Under the pieces are notes generated by a model that worked only from the letters and a program-made list of their open reading frames with translations, had not been told where the DNA came from and ran no database searches. A DNA stretch of 64,000 nt, taken from Balneolaceae bacterium (GTDB lineage Bacteria > Bacteroidota > Rhodothermia > Balneolales > Balneolaceae). Both the position numbers and the translations under genes were made by a program. Positions 36,871 to 46,504 of the stretch are shown here, piece after piece. The DNA lies in NCBI GenBank assembly GCA_017640665.1, contig JAEPQE010000004.1:186001-250000 (forward strand). Reading direction: 5' to 3'. Position 1 is the first letter of the stretch, and each line of letters starts with the position of its first letter.

Positions 36871-38196
36871 ATGGCAACCTCAGGAGAGTTGGATTTTTTT
36901 GTGATTGGCATCCAGCTTCTGATTATGATTCTCGGCCTTGTTTTCTCTGCTGTTTTTTCCGGTTCTGAAGTAGCTTTTTTCTCACTAAGCAACCGGCTAG
37001 AGGATTTAAAGCAAGATGAAAACCCTCATACAGCTGATGATCGAATTTTGGTAATGCTGGATAAACCCCGCCGCTTGCTTGCCACCATATTAATTGGCAA
37101 TACATTCACAAATATCATGGCGTCAGTGATGGCAGCTGTAATTACCGGAAGTTTAATGGCTATAATCGGATTGTCTGAAGTTTTAGTATACGCGATAGAG
37201 ATTGTAGTACTAACTTTTATGATTTTGATCCTTAGCGAAATCACACCAAAAATCATTGCTATCAATAATCCTTTGCAGGTTTCCCGTCGATTGAGTGGAT
37301 TTATTTATGTGCTTTTTATTTTATTAAAACCAGTTGCCAAAGTTCTGGCAGACAGCGCAATTAGCCTAGAACGTTATCTTCCGAAACCAACCAATAAAAT
37401 GACTTCTGATGATATTAAAACCATAACAGAAGTGAGCGAAAAAGAAGGTTCAATCAAAGAAGATGAACGAGAGATTATTGAAAATGTGATTGAATTCGGA
37501 ACTACCACCGTTCGTGAAATTATGACATCGAGGGTAAATGTTGTAGGAGTTTCCTTATCTGATTCATTACCTGATGTGTTATCATTGATCAAAGATCAAA
37601 GCTGCTCGAGAATGCCACTTTATGAAAATGATCTGGATACCATTCTTGGAGTGATTTATACCAAAGATGTGCTTCCTTATCTGAACAAGAATGACGAAGA
37701 CCCCTCTTTAAACTGGAAAACGATTTCCCGAAAAGCTCTCTTTATTCCAGCTACCAAAAAACTGGATGATTTGCTAAGGGATTTTCAAAAAGAAAAAACC
37801 CACATGGCCATTGTGGTTGATGAATATGGTGGAACAGAAGGTCTCGTTACCATGGATGATATCCTCGAAGAAATTGTGGGAGATATTGTAGATGATGAGG
37901 GTGAAGAGCTGGATTTATATACTCGATTCAAAAGCGGAATTTATATTTTTGATGCCCAGATTGATCTCGATGATATGGAAGATATTCTGGAATGTGAGCT
38001 TACCTCCGAAGAAGATGAATATGAAACTCTGGGAGGGCTTATTTATCACCTTACTGAGAGTCTGCCAACCGTGGGGGTGAGGGTTCAATTTAAAAATCTG
38101 GAGTTAACGGTTCATTCTGTTCAGAATAATCGTATTAAGAAAGTCCGGGTAAAGGTTGATGAACCTCAAAAACCAGTCAAAGAGCAAGAGGCATAA
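36871..38196 (+). CDS. CNNM/CBS/CorC-domain membrane protein (GldE-like)
   Basis: The product has an N-terminal DUF21/CNNM membrane domain (three to four helices; [22 protein letters not shown]), a CBS pair (about residues 190-330 with [14 protein letters not shown] and [28 protein letters not shown]), and a C-terminal CorC/HlyC domain. Relatives include Mg/Co efflux proteins and GldE of gliding Bacteroidota. I take the ATG at 36871 (441 residues) because the longer frame starts inside a promoter element. murB begins three bases after its stop. Confidence 0.85.
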   Translation: MATSGELDFFVIGIQLLIMILGLVFSAVFSGSEVAFFSLSNRLEDLKQDENPHTADDRILVMLDKPRRLLATILIGNTFTNIMASVMAAVITGSLMAIIGLSEVLVYAIEIVVLTFMILILSEITPKIIAINNPLQVSRRLSGFIYVLFILLKPVAKVLADSAISLERYLPKPTNKMTSDDIKTITEVSEKEGSIKEDEREIIENVIEFGTTTVREIMTSRVNVVGVSLSDSLPDVLSLIKDQSCSRMPLYENDLDTILGVIYTKDVLPYLNKNDEDPSLNWKTISRKALFIPATKKLDDLLRDFQKEKTHMAIVVDEYGGTEGLVTMDDILEEIVGDIVDDEGEELDLYTRFKSGIYIFDAQIDLDDMEDILECELTSEEDEYETLGGLIYHLTESLPTVGVRVQFKNLELTVHSVQNNRIKKVRVKVDEPQKPVKEQEA

Positions 38197-38199
38197 ATA

Positions 38200-39231
38200 A
38201 TGACCTCGATTCAAGAGAATTTCGATCTGTCGAATTATAATACGATGGGCTTAAAAGCTTTAGCACACTTTTTTGTAGAAATTCACTCCCTTTCGGAATT
38301 AAAAGAAGCGTTAGAATTTTCCGATGAACGTAGCCTTGAAACTCTGATTTTAGGAGGAGGTAGTAATATCCTTTTTGTGAAAGATTTTAAGGGACTGGTG
38401 ATCCTGAATAGAATAAAAGGCATTCAGACTGTATCTGAAGATGAGGATCAGATTACGTTGAAAATCGGAGCGGGAGAAAACTGGCATCAATTAGTGCGGG
38501 ATTGTGTAGCAAAAGGTTATGGTGGAATAGAAAACCTTTCTTTAATTCCGGGAACGGTCGGGGCTGCTCCTATTCAAAATATCGGTGCTTATGGTGTAGA
38601 GTTGGTAGATGTATTTGTAAGCCTTGAAGCTTACGATATTGAACAAAAGGAATTGAAGATTTTCACAAAAGAAGAAAGTGCCTTTGGCTATCGGGATAGC
38701 ATTTTCAAAAAAGAACTAAAAGGAAAAGTGGTTATAACTTCTGTTACGCTCCGCTTATCCAAAAACCCGGAGCTAAACTTCAGCTATTCTAGTTTAAAAG
38801 AGAGGCTGGATGAAAAAGGTATTCAAAATCCCGCACTAAATGATGTTAGTGAAGCGGTAATTGAAGTTCGCCAAAGTAAACTTCCTGATCCGGATAAAAT
38901 TGGAAACACAGGCAGCTTCTTCAAAAACCCTGTGATATCCGTATATCAGTTTGATGAGTTGAAATCAGCATATTCTGAATTGACTGGATACCCAATATCA
39001 GAGCGACAAGTGAAAGTTCCTGCAGGTTGGTTAATTGAACAAGCTGGGTGGAAAGGTAAGAGGAAGGGAGATGCCGGAGTTCACAGTAAACAGGCATTGG
39101 TATTAGTAAATCATGGAAGTGCTACTGGCGAGGAAATATGGAAGCTAGCCAACGAAATCATTGAATCCATCCATCAGAAATTTGACATTCGCTTAATACC
39201 GGAAGTGAATATATTAGGCCTTGCACATTAA
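38200..39231 (+). CDS. murB: UDP-N-acetylenolpyruvoylglucosamine reductase
   Basis: MurB reduces UDP-GlcNAc-enolpyruvate to UDP-MurNAc with NADPH and FAD. The 343-residue product starts with NYNTMGLKALAHFF and has the FAD-binding ILGGGSNILFV. It also has GIENLSLIPGTVGAAPIQNIGAYGVE and the catalytic region with GNTGSFFKNPV, whose serine is the proton donor. The C-terminal EQAGWKGKRKGDAGVHSKQALVLVN fits the type I (E. coli-like) class. It starts three bases after the CNNM/CBS gene. Confidence 0.96.
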   Translation: MTSIQENFDLSNYNTMGLKALAHFFVEIHSLSELKEALEFSDERSLETLILGGGSNILFVKDFKGLVILNRIKGIQTVSEDEDQITLKIGAGENWHQLVRDCVAKGYGGIENLSLIPGTVGAAPIQNIGAYGVELVDVFVSLEAYDIEQKELKIFTKEESAFGYRDSIFKKELKGKVVITSVTLRLSKNPELNFSYSSLKERLDEKGIQNPALNDVSEAVIEVRQSKLPDPDKIGNTGSFFKNPVISVYQFDELKSAYSELTGYPISERQVKVPAGWLIEQAGWKGKRKGDAGVHSKQALVLVNHGSATGEEIWKLANEIIESIHQKFDIRLIPEVNILGLAH

Positions 39232-39297
39232 TCTTTGGAACCGTCAGGGCTTTAATTTCATTAAGATAGAAGCTGTTAATATTTGAATCACAATACT

Positions 39298-40785
39298 ATG
39301 AAACTCACGAAATATATCTATCTCTTAATCCTGGCTGTAGTACTTAACTCAGCCTGTGTCTCTCTACAAGTAAGCCCAGTTTCAGGAAACAAACGAGTGT
39401 ATGGTTACTCGTGGGAGCAGGAATTAGAAATTGGTCAGGAAGCTGATGGAGAAATTATTGCACAATATGGTTTATATGATGACCCTGAATTGGCCGAATA
39501 TGTAGATCAACTTGGCCAGGAATTACTCGAAGTGAGCCATTTTAATCGGGAAGACACTCCAGATGAATATCGGAATACAGAATTTACGTTTCGTGTGTTA
39601 AACAGCCCGGTAGTTAATGCGTTTGCACTGCCCGGAGGATACGTGTATGTAACAAGAGGCCTACTTGGACATTTGGATAATGAAGCACAATTAATGGTGG
39701 TACTTGGGCATGAAATCGGTCATGTAGCAGCAAGGCATGCGTCTCAAAGAGCAGCAGAACAGCAACTTGGCCAACTAGCCATTATTGGTGGTGCAGTTCT
39801 TGGACAATCTTTAGGCCTTGATGGAGGAAATATTCTTCAGTTGAGCAGCCAAACCGCTCAGCTTTTATTTTTGAGTTATAGCCGTGATGATGAACGGGAA
39901 TCGGATCAGCTTGGTGTTGAGTATTCGGCGATGGAAGGATACGAGGCGGCAGAGGGAGGAGAGTTTTTTACTTCATTAAAAAGAATCTCAGAAAAAGCGG
40001 GACATAGCATTCCATCTCATTTATCTTCCCACCCCGATCCGGGCGAGAGAGAAGATAATATTCCAAGACTAGCTGCCGAATGGGAAGAAAAAGGCTACGA
40101 TCAAACCATAGTAAACAAAGAGAAGTTTATGAGCATGATTGACGGTCTCATGTACGGAGCAAATCCCAGAGAAGGGTTTGAGGAAGATGGCGTGTTTTAT
40201 CACCCCGAATTAGCCTTCGAATTTCCTGTCCCTGATGGCTTTGTGGTTTTTAACCAGCCAAGTGCCGTAATCCTGGTTAATGAGGCACAGGATGCTGTTG
40301 TGCAATTCACAATTAGTTCCGAAAGTGATACCCCTGAAGATGCTGTACAGGCATTTTTGAATCAGGAAGGAATTACTACCGTTGATCAGGAGCAAATTAA
40401 TGTTAATGGATATAACGGGTATACAGCGGAAGCTACTACTCAAACCGAGGATGGTACCTCACTTTCGATAGATCTTTCCGCAGTTGAGTACAATGGAAAT
40501 GTATATCAATTTCTGAGTTATACAGCTACTTCTCAGTTTGAAGATTACAGAAACAGGTTTGAATCTGTGTTTAATGGATTTGAAGAGGTAACTGATCCCG
40601 ATATTCTAAATGTAGAGCCGGTTCGACTTGATTTGATACGGGCAGAAAGAACAGCTCCCTTCTCGGAATTACTACCCTCAAACCTCCCTATGGATATTGA
40701 ACCTCTGGATATAGCTATTATTAATCAGGTACAGTTAGATGATATCATTCAAAGAGGAACTGTTCTAAAGATCCCTGTCCAATAA
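39298..40785 (+). CDS. M48-family zinc metalloprotease lipoprotein (BepA/LoiP-like)
   Basis: M48 proteases at the envelope degrade or help assemble outer-membrane proteins. From the ATG at 39298 the product is 495 residues and starts with a lipoprotein signal (lipobox LNSAC, Cys near 20). The zinc motif HEIGH lies at about 138-142 in VLGHEIGHVAARH. The third ligand Glu is in RDDERESDQLG. The 200-residue C-terminal extension after SSHPDPGER ends with an LKIPV-type strand. An in-frame TTG at 39283 would only add five polar residues before the signal. Confidence 0.88.
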   Translation: MKLTKYIYLLILAVVLNSACVSLQVSPVSGNKRVYGYSWEQELEIGQEADGEIIAQYGLYDDPELAEYVDQLGQELLEVSHFNREDTPDEYRNTEFTFRVLNSPVVNAFALPGGYVYVTRGLLGHLDNEAQLMVVLGHEIGHVAARHASQRAAEQQLGQLAIIGGAVLGQSLGLDGGNILQLSSQTAQLLFLSYSRDDERESDQLGVEYSAMEGYEAAEGGEFFTSLKRISEKAGHSIPSHLSSHPDPGEREDNIPRLAAEWEEKGYDQTIVNKEKFMSMIDGLMYGANPREGFEEDGVFYHPELAFEFPVPDGFVVFNQPSAVILVNEAQDAVVQFTISSESDTPEDAVQAFLNQEGITTVDQEQINVNGYNGYTAEATTQTEDGTSLSIDLSAVEYNGNVYQFLSYTATSQFEDYRNRFESVFNGFEEVTDPDILNVEPVRLDLIRAERTAPFSELLPSNLPMDIEPLDIAIINQVQLDDIIQRGTVLKIPVQ

Positions 40786-40789
40786 AAAA

Positions 40790-40815
40790 AGAGAGCACCT
40801 TTCAGGATGCTCTCT
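40790..40815 (-). terminator. Terminator of the TorF-like porin gene
   Basis: Stem AGAGAGCA (40790-40797) with TGCTCTCT (40808-40815). On the minus strand it is followed by TTTTTTTATT. It lies 46 bases beyond the stop at 40862 and just past the stop of the convergent M48 gene. Confidence 0.87.
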
Positions 40816-40861
40816 ATGTCAGTTAAAAGTAGATCGAATGACCTTGGAAGCAAGATTCTTG

Positions 40862-41521
40862 TTAGAAGGATAATCCTACCAAAATATAAAACTGTTCAGA
40901 GTCAGGGTTAAAGACTACTGCTCCACTTACAGGGATCGTAAAAGTATCTGTAATTACGATGTCTTTGCTTGTACCGATCCCAATATTTACGAGGGCAAAT
41001 TCTCCATCAGTGGAATGCCATCCATCTCCGGCACCAACGAATAGATCTGCCTGATCCAGCGAGTACCCGGCTTCAAAGTAAAGATCTCCACCGGCCGATC
41101 CCGCATTTACAGCTTCATTTACGATGAAATTCCCTGCTAGTGAAAAAGCATCCTGCTCAAATCCAGCGTTAATTTCGAATGCATGACTATCACCATCCAA
41201 GTAGAGAGAGCCTGGATAGTAGTAATCTGTAACTCCAAGGTAGAGCCCGAAGTCAAAACTATACCCTGCATATAGATCCATTTCCTGGAACCCGGTATAA
41301 CCTTGCGAACCCCATGCTCCGATTGCAAATCCTCCGGAAGAAACTTCAACCGCAGGCTGCCAGGATGGACCGTCGTATGCTACACCACGAAATACATAGG
41401 TACTGTAGAAGTCAACACCAGTAGTTACTTCTACATCTTGTGCTTTGGAGATATCTCCGGAAGTAAATACGAGTATTACTCCGAGTGTTAAAAGAGAAAT
41501 TATTCTATTAAACGTGTTCAT
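40862..41521 (-). CDS. TorF-family (Gcw_chp) putative porin next to amt
   Basis: The 219-residue product has a signal peptide (cleavage near SKAQ-DVEV) followed by VTTGVDFYSTYVFRGVAYDGPSWQPAVEVS, the hallmark start of the Gcw_chp/TorF beta-barrel family. Short amphipathic strands continue to a C-terminal Phe (ILVGLSF), as in outer-membrane proteins. The ATG is preceded by AAGGAT. It lies downstream of amt on the same strand, so a role in letting ammonium or amines through the outer membrane is plausible but inferred. Two hairpins lie in the amt-porin spacer. Confidence 0.78.
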   Translation of the reverse strand: MNTFNRIISLLTLGVILVFTSGDISKAQDVEVTTGVDFYSTYVFRGVAYDGPSWQPAVEVSSGGFAIGAWGSQGYTGFQEMDLYAGYSFDFGLYLGVTDYYYPGSLYLDGDSHAFEINAGFEQDAFSLAGNFIVNEAVNAGSAGGDLYFEAGYSLDQADLFVGAGDGWHSTDGEFALVNIGIGTSKDIVITDTFTIPVSGAVVFNPDSEQFYILVGLSF

Positions 41522-41556
41522 TTTTTATCCTTAATTGAGTATGAGTGAGTATTAGG

Positions 41557-41638
41557 CTGTTCTAAAAGAAGTTTAGAACAGTCTTCTGAGTGATAGTTCT
41601 ATGCCCGGGAGAAGAGGGTTCTCCCGGTAATGCATAGA
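41557..41638 (-). other. Two consecutive hairpins between amt and the porin gene
   Basis: Hairpin 1: arms CTGTTCTAAA (41557-41566) and TTTAGAACAG (41572-41581), a 10-bp perfect stem. Hairpin 2: a 9-bp stem (41605-41613 with 41619-41627) continued by a 7-bp stem (41598-41604 with 41632-41638) across a four-base bulge. Neither has a U-tract in either direction, so they are not standard terminators. They could be an attenuator, an mRNA-stability element or a small RNA. Confidence 0.65.
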
Positions 41639-41666
41639 GTTTTGATGAGTAGTTTGATTAAAAGTG

Positions 41667-42968
41667 TTAAGCGATAAGCTTAGGTTTGAATTCGGGATAA
41701 GCTTCTGCATCGTGTTCGTGAAGATCGAGTCCCATTTCTTCCAAGTGACCATTTACGCGAAGTGGAAGTATCATGTCAATTCCTTTGAATAAGATATAGC
41801 TTACTGGGAATGTCCATAAGAAAGCGGCGGCAATACCCAATAACTGTACACCAATGATACTCATGTTGAACATGTCGCCTGTATTGAAGAGACCGGCAGC
41901 AAGAGTACCCCATGCGCCACAAACTCCATGAACAGAAACCGCGCCAACAGCATCATCAACTTTTTTATCAATAAGAATCATTGAATAGTGCACAATTATG
42001 CCGGCTATTGCTCCTGCAAGAATTGCGAATCCCGGAGTGAGGTTGGCACATCCGGCGGTGATACCCACAAGTCCGGCAAGTACACCATTCAGAGTAACAG
42101 CACCATCCGGTTTTCCACCCGAAATCCATGTGATAATCATGGCTGCAGTTGCACCGGCTCCTGCGGCTAAGAATGTATTAAGAGCGATAAGAGCTACAGA
42201 AGTATCACCTGTTGTAGTTGAACCGGCATTGAAACCGAACCAGCCTAACCAGAGAATAAATACACCAAGTGCAGCAAGGGGTAAACTATGACCTTTAATA
42301 AGCTGAGGCTTGCCATCTATATATTTCCCAACACGTGGTCCTACCACTATTGCTCCTGCAAGAGCTGCCCAGCCACCCACAGAGTGAACAACCGTTGAGC
42401 CTGCAAAATCAATGAAGCCCAGTCCTTCTAACCAGCCGCTTCCATTAAATAAACTACCCCACGCCCATGAGCCAAATACGGGATAAATAAAAGCAGTGAT
42501 AAGGATTGAGAATATAAGATATGCATTGAACGCCGTTCTTTCGGCAACCGCACCTGAGACAATAGTAGCAGCAGTGGCTGCAAATACAGCCTGGAAAAAG
42601 AAGAAGGTGTAAGACCATTCAACTGAGTAATCGCCAATTTCCATCAGCATAAATCCGTCGGTTCCAACCCATCCACTGGCAGAGGTACCGAACATAATCC
42701 CAAAGCCTAACAGGAAGAAAGCAAGTCCACCAGCAGAAACATCCATCACGTTCTTCATAATGATATTTACAGCATTTTTCGCACGAGTGAATCCGGTTTC
42801 AACGAGTGCAAAACCAGCCTGCATAAAAAATACAAGGCAAGCGGCGATGATGGTCCATATATAGTTTAAGTTATTCTGTACAATTTCGGCGGTAAGATCC
42901 TGTGCCTGAACCGTATTAGCGGCCAAAAGAGCGATTAAAGTTAAAATTAGTTTTTTACGAAACTTCAT
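41667..42968 (-). CDS. amt: Ammonium transporter
   Basis: Amt proteins conduct ammonium across the inner membrane. The 433-residue product has a cleavable signal (NTVQAQDL) and eleven helices. Family motifs include FFMQAGFALVETGFTRAKN, the DFAGSTVVHSVGGWAALAGA histidine region (first pore His), and a second pore His in SVHGVCGAWGTLAAG. The cytoplasmic tail (HLEEMGLDLHEHDAEAYPEF) is typical of GlnK-regulated members; no glnB/glnK gene is present in this window. The 310-base upstream region holds an AAGCGCTT palindrome that is shared with glnII. Confidence 0.96.
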   Translation of the reverse strand: MKFRKKLILTLIALLAANTVQAQDLTAEIVQNNLNYIWTIIAACLVFFMQAGFALVETGFTRAKNAVNIIMKNVMDVSAGGLAFFLLGFGIMFGTSASGWVGTDGFMLMEIGDYSVEWSYTFFFFQAVFAATAATIVSGAVAERTAFNAYLIFSILITAFIYPVFGSWAWGSLFNGSGWLEGLGFIDFAGSTVVHSVGGWAALAGAIVVGPRVGKYIDGKPQLIKGHSLPLAALGVFILWLGWFGFNAGSTTTGDTSVALIALNTFLAAGAGATAAMIITWISGGKPDGAVTLNGVLAGLVGITAGCANLTPGFAILAGAIAGIIVHYSMILIDKKVDDAVGAVSVHGVCGAWGTLAAGLFNTGDMFNMSIIGVQLLGIAAAFLWTFPVSYILFKGIDMILPLRVNGHLEEMGLDLHEHDAEAYPEFKPKLIA

Positions 42969-43095
42969 TTTTTAAAAAGGTTAGTTAGTGATGAGTGCAG
43001 TGAGTGAAGTCTGCACGGAGGTAAATTAATTAGGCAGTATTGAACTTCAAATAAAAAAATTTATACAAATCATCTTTATAAATAAATAAATTCTG

Positions 43096-43111
43096 TAGAA
43101 GCGCTTTTCTA
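43096..43111. promoter_or_regulatory. AAGCGCTT palindrome upstream of amt
   Basis: TAGAAGCGCTTTTCTA has a perfect AAGCGCTT core with extended dyad symmetry. The same GAAGCGCTTTT string occurs upstream of glnII (50096-50106). LacI-family operators have a similar AAGCGCTT look, but the cognate regulator is unknown. Confidence 0.5.
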
Positions 43112-43233
43112 ATTAAAATTATTATATGAAAGCGTTTCCTTTGTTAAATAAATTTTTTTGAGATGATGTCATTATGATGAATAAAAAGGGGTATTCAGGA
43201 TGGTTTTTGTAAAATTCATGTTGCCATAAGTCT

Positions 43234-43241
43234 TATCTTTG
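43234..43241 (+). promoter_or_regulatory. -7 promoter element of purB
   Basis: TATCTTTG, a perfect TAnnTTTG, preceded by AAGTCT and 37 bases upstream of the purB ATG. A TTTTTG run ends 24 bases upstream, slightly farther than the usual 19-21 for a -33 box. Confidence 0.6.
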
Positions 43242-43278
43242 TGCGCGAATTAACTCACATCAAAGAAAAATTGTAAGT

Positions 43279-44574
43279 ATGATTTCAAGATATGCCCGCA
43301 AGGAAATGTCAGATATATGGACAGAAGAAAATCAATTTCAGGCATGGCTGGAGGTAGAGCTGGCAGCTTGTTGGGCGTGGGCTAAATTGGGAACCATCCC
43401 GATGGAGGATGTAGATGAACTTTACGAGAAGGCTTCCTTCAAATTAGAGCGAATCAAAGAAATTGAAGAAAAAACCCGTCATGATGTAGTCGCTTTCACT
43501 CGGGCAGTTTCGGAGACACTTGGTGAAGAAAAAAAATGGATTCACTTCGGGCTTACCTCCACCGATGTAGTAGACACCGCCTGGGGAGTACGGTTGAAAC
43601 AAGCTAATAGGCTATTATTTGCTGATCTTGAACGAATTATTTCTGTACTAAAAGAAAAGGCGCAAAAGCATAAGTACACAGTTATGATGGGGCGTACGCA
43701 CGGAATCCATGCCGAGCCTACAACCTTTGGATTGAAATGCGCACTTTGGTATGCAGAGATGAATCGAAATCTGGAGCGATTTAAAAAAGCAGCTGCTGAT
43801 GTAGAATTCGGTAAACTGTCCGGTTCGGTAGGAACGTTTGCTAACATTCCACCTGAAGTAGAACAATTTACATGTGAAAAACTAGGATTAACTCCGGCGC
43901 CCATCTCTACACAGACATTGCAACGCGATCGCCATGCCCATTATGTTTCTACACTTGCGTTGATAGGATCAACTCTTGAGAAAATAGCGGTGGAAGTTCG
44001 TCACCTTCAGAGAAGCGAAGTTCGGGAAGCGGAAGAAGCTTTCCGCAAAGGACAGAAGGGCTCGTCCTCTATGCCCCATAAGCGGAATCCAATCAGTTCT
44101 GAAAATATTTCCGGATGTGCACGGGTACTACGTGGATACATGGTTACAGCATTTGAAAACATTCCTCTATGGCACGAACGTGATATCTCACACTCTTCGG
44201 CCGAGCGAATCATTCTTCCTGATGCAACCATTCTCCTTGATTACATGCTGAACCGTTTTGCAAATGTAATAGAAAACCTGGTGGTATTCGAAGAGAACAT
44301 GGAAGCCAATATTTGGAAGACGCACGGACTGGTATTCTCACAGCGTGTACTCAATAAATTGATTGAAAAGGGAATTGTTCGGGAAGAGGCTTACGATGCC
44401 GTTCAACCACTGGCCATGCAGAGCTGGGAAAATCAGGTGCCTTTTAAGCCTTTGATTGAAGGAGATGAGTACATAATGTCAAAGCTAAGTCAGGATGAAA
44501 TTGATGATGCATTCGATTTGGATCATCACACCCGAAATGTAGATGTGATTTTTGAGAGGGTTGGGTTGAAGTAA
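43279..44574 (+). CDS. purB: Adenylosuccinate lyase
   Basis: PurB cleaves SAICAR and adenylosuccinate in purine synthesis. The 431-residue product has the fumarase/aspartase superfamily signature [14 protein letters not shown] around 265-280, the histidine region [16 protein letters not shown] and [12 protein letters not shown]. Length and start ([14 protein letters not shown]) are standard. Its TAA overlaps by one base with the ATG of the following membrane-protein gene. An imperfect second copy of its last 39 bases lies at 46465-46503, beyond that gene. Confidence 0.96.
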   Translation: MISRYARKEMSDIWTEENQFQAWLEVELAACWAWAKLGTIPMEDVDELYEKASFKLERIKEIEEKTRHDVVAFTRAVSETLGEEKKWIHFGLTSTDVVDTAWGVRLKQANRLLFADLERIISVLKEKAQKHKYTVMMGRTHGIHAEPTTFGLKCALWYAEMNRNLERFKKAAADVEFGKLSGSVGTFANIPPEVEQFTCEKLGLTPAPISTQTLQRDRHAHYVSTLALIGSTLEKIAVEVRHLQRSEVREAEEAFRKGQKGSSSMPHKRNPISSENISGCARVLRGYMVTAFENIPLWHERDISHSSAERIILPDATILLDYMLNRFANVIENLVVFEENMEANIWKTHGLVFSQRVLNKLIEKGIVREEAYDAVQPLAMQSWENQVPFKPLIEGDEYIMSKLSQDEIDDAFDLDHHTRNVDVIFERVGLK

Positions 44575-46406
44575 TGTTTCTAAAGCTTAAGATTTACTTC
44601 TTGGTTTGTGCATATTTAGTTCTAAAAGGTGCTTTTAACCCTGTTTTTGCACAATCAAATTTCGAATTGCTATATGAGCAAACGGCTGAGTTTTTCATTG
44701 AAAAGGTTAATAACGCTCAGGAATCATCTTACCAGGAAGTAATCGAATTTTATAATGAGCAGCTACTCAAAGAGAGATCGGTTAAGCTCAAAATTCAGCA
44801 ATGTATTTTCATTGATAAAGTTTTTTTCAACGAAGACGAATACTACAATCCCAAGTACGAGGAATTTGAGAATTGTTTAGAACAATTAAAAAGTGATTAC
44901 TCAGAATTCTCTGAGGCTTCTATTTATTATTTGTACAATCAATATGAAGATTCTTCAATAGTAGAAATTGAGAAGCTTTCCGATAGTCTTAAAAACTCAA
45001 ATTCGGAGTTGCCATATAATATCTGGATGGCATATTCTAAGCTAGCAAATCACTATTCAGAAGAAGATCCCGGTCTCTCAATTTCTTACGCAATTGATGC
45101 TATGGGAGCTAATGATGAAGAAGATTTAAGTGTTCTTGTTGCTAAACAATATTTAGAACTGGGTGAAACTCTAAGGGCAAAAGAAATTCTATCAGAAAAT
45201 ATTGATACTTCATCTATCACCTATAATGAGTATCAAAAGGCAGAGCTTTTTGAAGAGTTAGGGAGCTACAAAGAAGCATACGAAATCTATTTGAGATTGA
45301 ATGATGAATGGGATAATCAGTCCGAAATTGGCAGGGTTCTGAAAAAGCTAGATAGAATGAGAGAAGCAAGAAAGTATTTGGTTGAAGCCTCAGAAAATAA
45401 CTGGAATAGTAGAAAAGCGCTTGAGGAAGTATTCTTATTCGATCTTGAATATAGTACAGTTGATACTGTTTTACACTCATATAATGAAATGAGAAATGAA
45501 GGTTTCTGGGCCGATCCTTTTGGAATTTATAAAGCCAGAATGATTATCAAAAAGGGGGTTATTGGATTCAAGTTCAGAGATATATTGCCCTTTTTGTCTT
45601 TTATTATTTTAATTCTTTTTTGTGTAGCTATACCTTACCTGTGGATTGTTCCTGTGTATTCCTATGGTAAATGGAAACAAGATCAAGGTTCCACCTACAA
45701 AGCCTTTGATGAAAGATGGAATCTTAAGCACTTTTGGTATATAACAAGTTTGTTCTTAATTGTATCTTTTCTTGCAGAGATATTGTTTAGTTACTCAGAT
45801 TTTATTGCTTCGTGGAACGATGAATTTGTAGAAGAAAAGCTGGACCGTCTATATCTAGCAAGAACAGTAATATTTTCGGATGTTATTTTGGTGATTGGTA
45901 CTTTTCTTCTTTTCAAAAGAAAAGACTGGGACTATTTGTGGAAAGGAGAAAACCCTATTGGTAAAGATATCGGTCTTGGAATTGCCTTTTATTTTGTTGT
46001 TAGGATTATTTACCTAATTAATGTAGCAATTTTCGGTTCAGATAATATCGGGTCAGGAATGGCAACCTCGTTAATTGAAGAGGCTATTTTAGGAGTAATA
46101 GAAAACTATGGTTCTTTTGCTGCTTTTTTAACCTTAGTAATCATAGCTCCTGTTTTAGAAGAAATTCAATTTAGAGGGATTATGTTAGGAAGTGCTTCAA
46201 AGTATATCCCTTTTTGGGGAGCAAATATTCTGCAATCTGTTTTGTTCGTAGCAGTTCATGATAACTATAGTTTATTCCTGTTTTATTTCTGTTTTGGAAT
46301 GTTAGCAGGTTATTTAAGAAAGAACACAGGAAACTATATTGCACCAATCTCATTGCACATGATTAATAATCTGCTTGCGTACTTTGTGATTTTACTAAGA
46401 ACTTAA
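44574..46406 (+). CDS. TPR-containing CPBP-family intramembrane protease
   Basis: A 610-residue protein with a signal peptide (about 1-26). A helical, TPR-like periplasmic region follows (about 30-335, e.g. SYKEAYEIYLRLNDEW), then about seven to eight membrane helices. The CPBP (Abi/CAAX protease) motifs are at the end: E529-E530-x3-R534 in EEIQFRG, H562 in VAVHD, and H595-x3-N599. CPBP proteins are Rce1-like proteases or, in bacteria, bacteriocin-immunity factors. The N-terminal TPR fusion is unusual and the target unknown. The gene is visibly more AT-rich than purB and menE and is bracketed by purB 3'-end copies, so it is probably acquired. Confidence 0.82.
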   Translation: MFLKLKIYFLVCAYLVLKGAFNPVFAQSNFELLYEQTAEFFIEKVNNAQESSYQEVIEFYNEQLLKERSVKLKIQQCIFIDKVFFNEDEYYNPKYEEFENCLEQLKSDYSEFSEASIYYLYNQYEDSSIVEIEKLSDSLKNSNSELPYNIWMAYSKLANHYSEEDPGLSISYAIDAMGANDEEDLSVLVAKQYLELGETLRAKEILSENIDTSSITYNEYQKAELFEELGSYKEAYEIYLRLNDEWDNQSEIGRVLKKLDRMREARKYLVEASENNWNSRKALEEVFLFDLEYSTVDTVLHSYNEMRNEGFWADPFGIYKARMIIKKGVIGFKFRDILPFLSFIILILFCVAIPYLWIVPVYSYGKWKQDQGSTYKAFDERWNLKHFWYITSLFLIVSFLAEILFSYSDFIASWNDEFVEEKLDRLYLARTVIFSDVILVIGTFLLFKRKDWDYLWKGENPIGKDIGLGIAFYFVVRIIYLINVAIFGSDNIGSGMATSLIEEAILGVIENYGSFAAFLTLVIIAPVLEEIQFRGIMLGSASKYIPFWGANILQSVLFVAVHDNYSLFLFYFCFGMLAGYLRKNTGNYIAPISLHMINNLLAYFVILLRT

Positions 46407-46464
46407 AGCAAACTATATCCCGATTGAGCGAAGCTGAGAGTCATCTTCTTCTAAGATATTACCT

Positions 46465-46503
46465 CCGAAATCAAAATGTCATTTTTGAGAGGGTTAGTAT
46501 GAA
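46465..46503 (+). repeat. Relic copy of the purB 3' end
   Basis: This 39-base stretch aligns without gaps to the last 39 bases before the purB stop (44532-44570), with 32 identities including 15 in a row. In the matching frame it codes for RNQNVIFERVSMK against [13 protein letters not shown] in PurB. It lies between the CPBP gene and the menE stop, and has no coding role of its own. Confidence 0.75.
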
Positions 46504-46504
46504 A

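Larger units (their letters stand above)
42969..43278. other. amt/purB divergent regulatory region (310 bases)
   Basis: No gene is seen. It contains the palindrome TAGAAGCGCTTTTCTA at 43096-43111 and a related GAAAGCGTTTC at 43128-43138. The purB -7 element TATCTTTG is at 43234-43241. The rest is AT-rich. The amt promoter itself could not be placed. Confidence 0.7.

Noticed and set aside
41998-42291. Open frames opposite amt and similar long antisense frames (e.g. 13989-14465, 48222-48632)
   Set aside because: They lie entirely or mostly within conserved genes on the other strand, lack ribosome binding sites and have low-complexity or unnatural composition. They are shadows.
44574-46406. CPBP protein as a phage-defence or toxin-immunity gene
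   Set aside because: CPBP domains occur in many roles, and no defence, toxin or bacteriocin gene is nearby. The insertion history is supported but the function is not.
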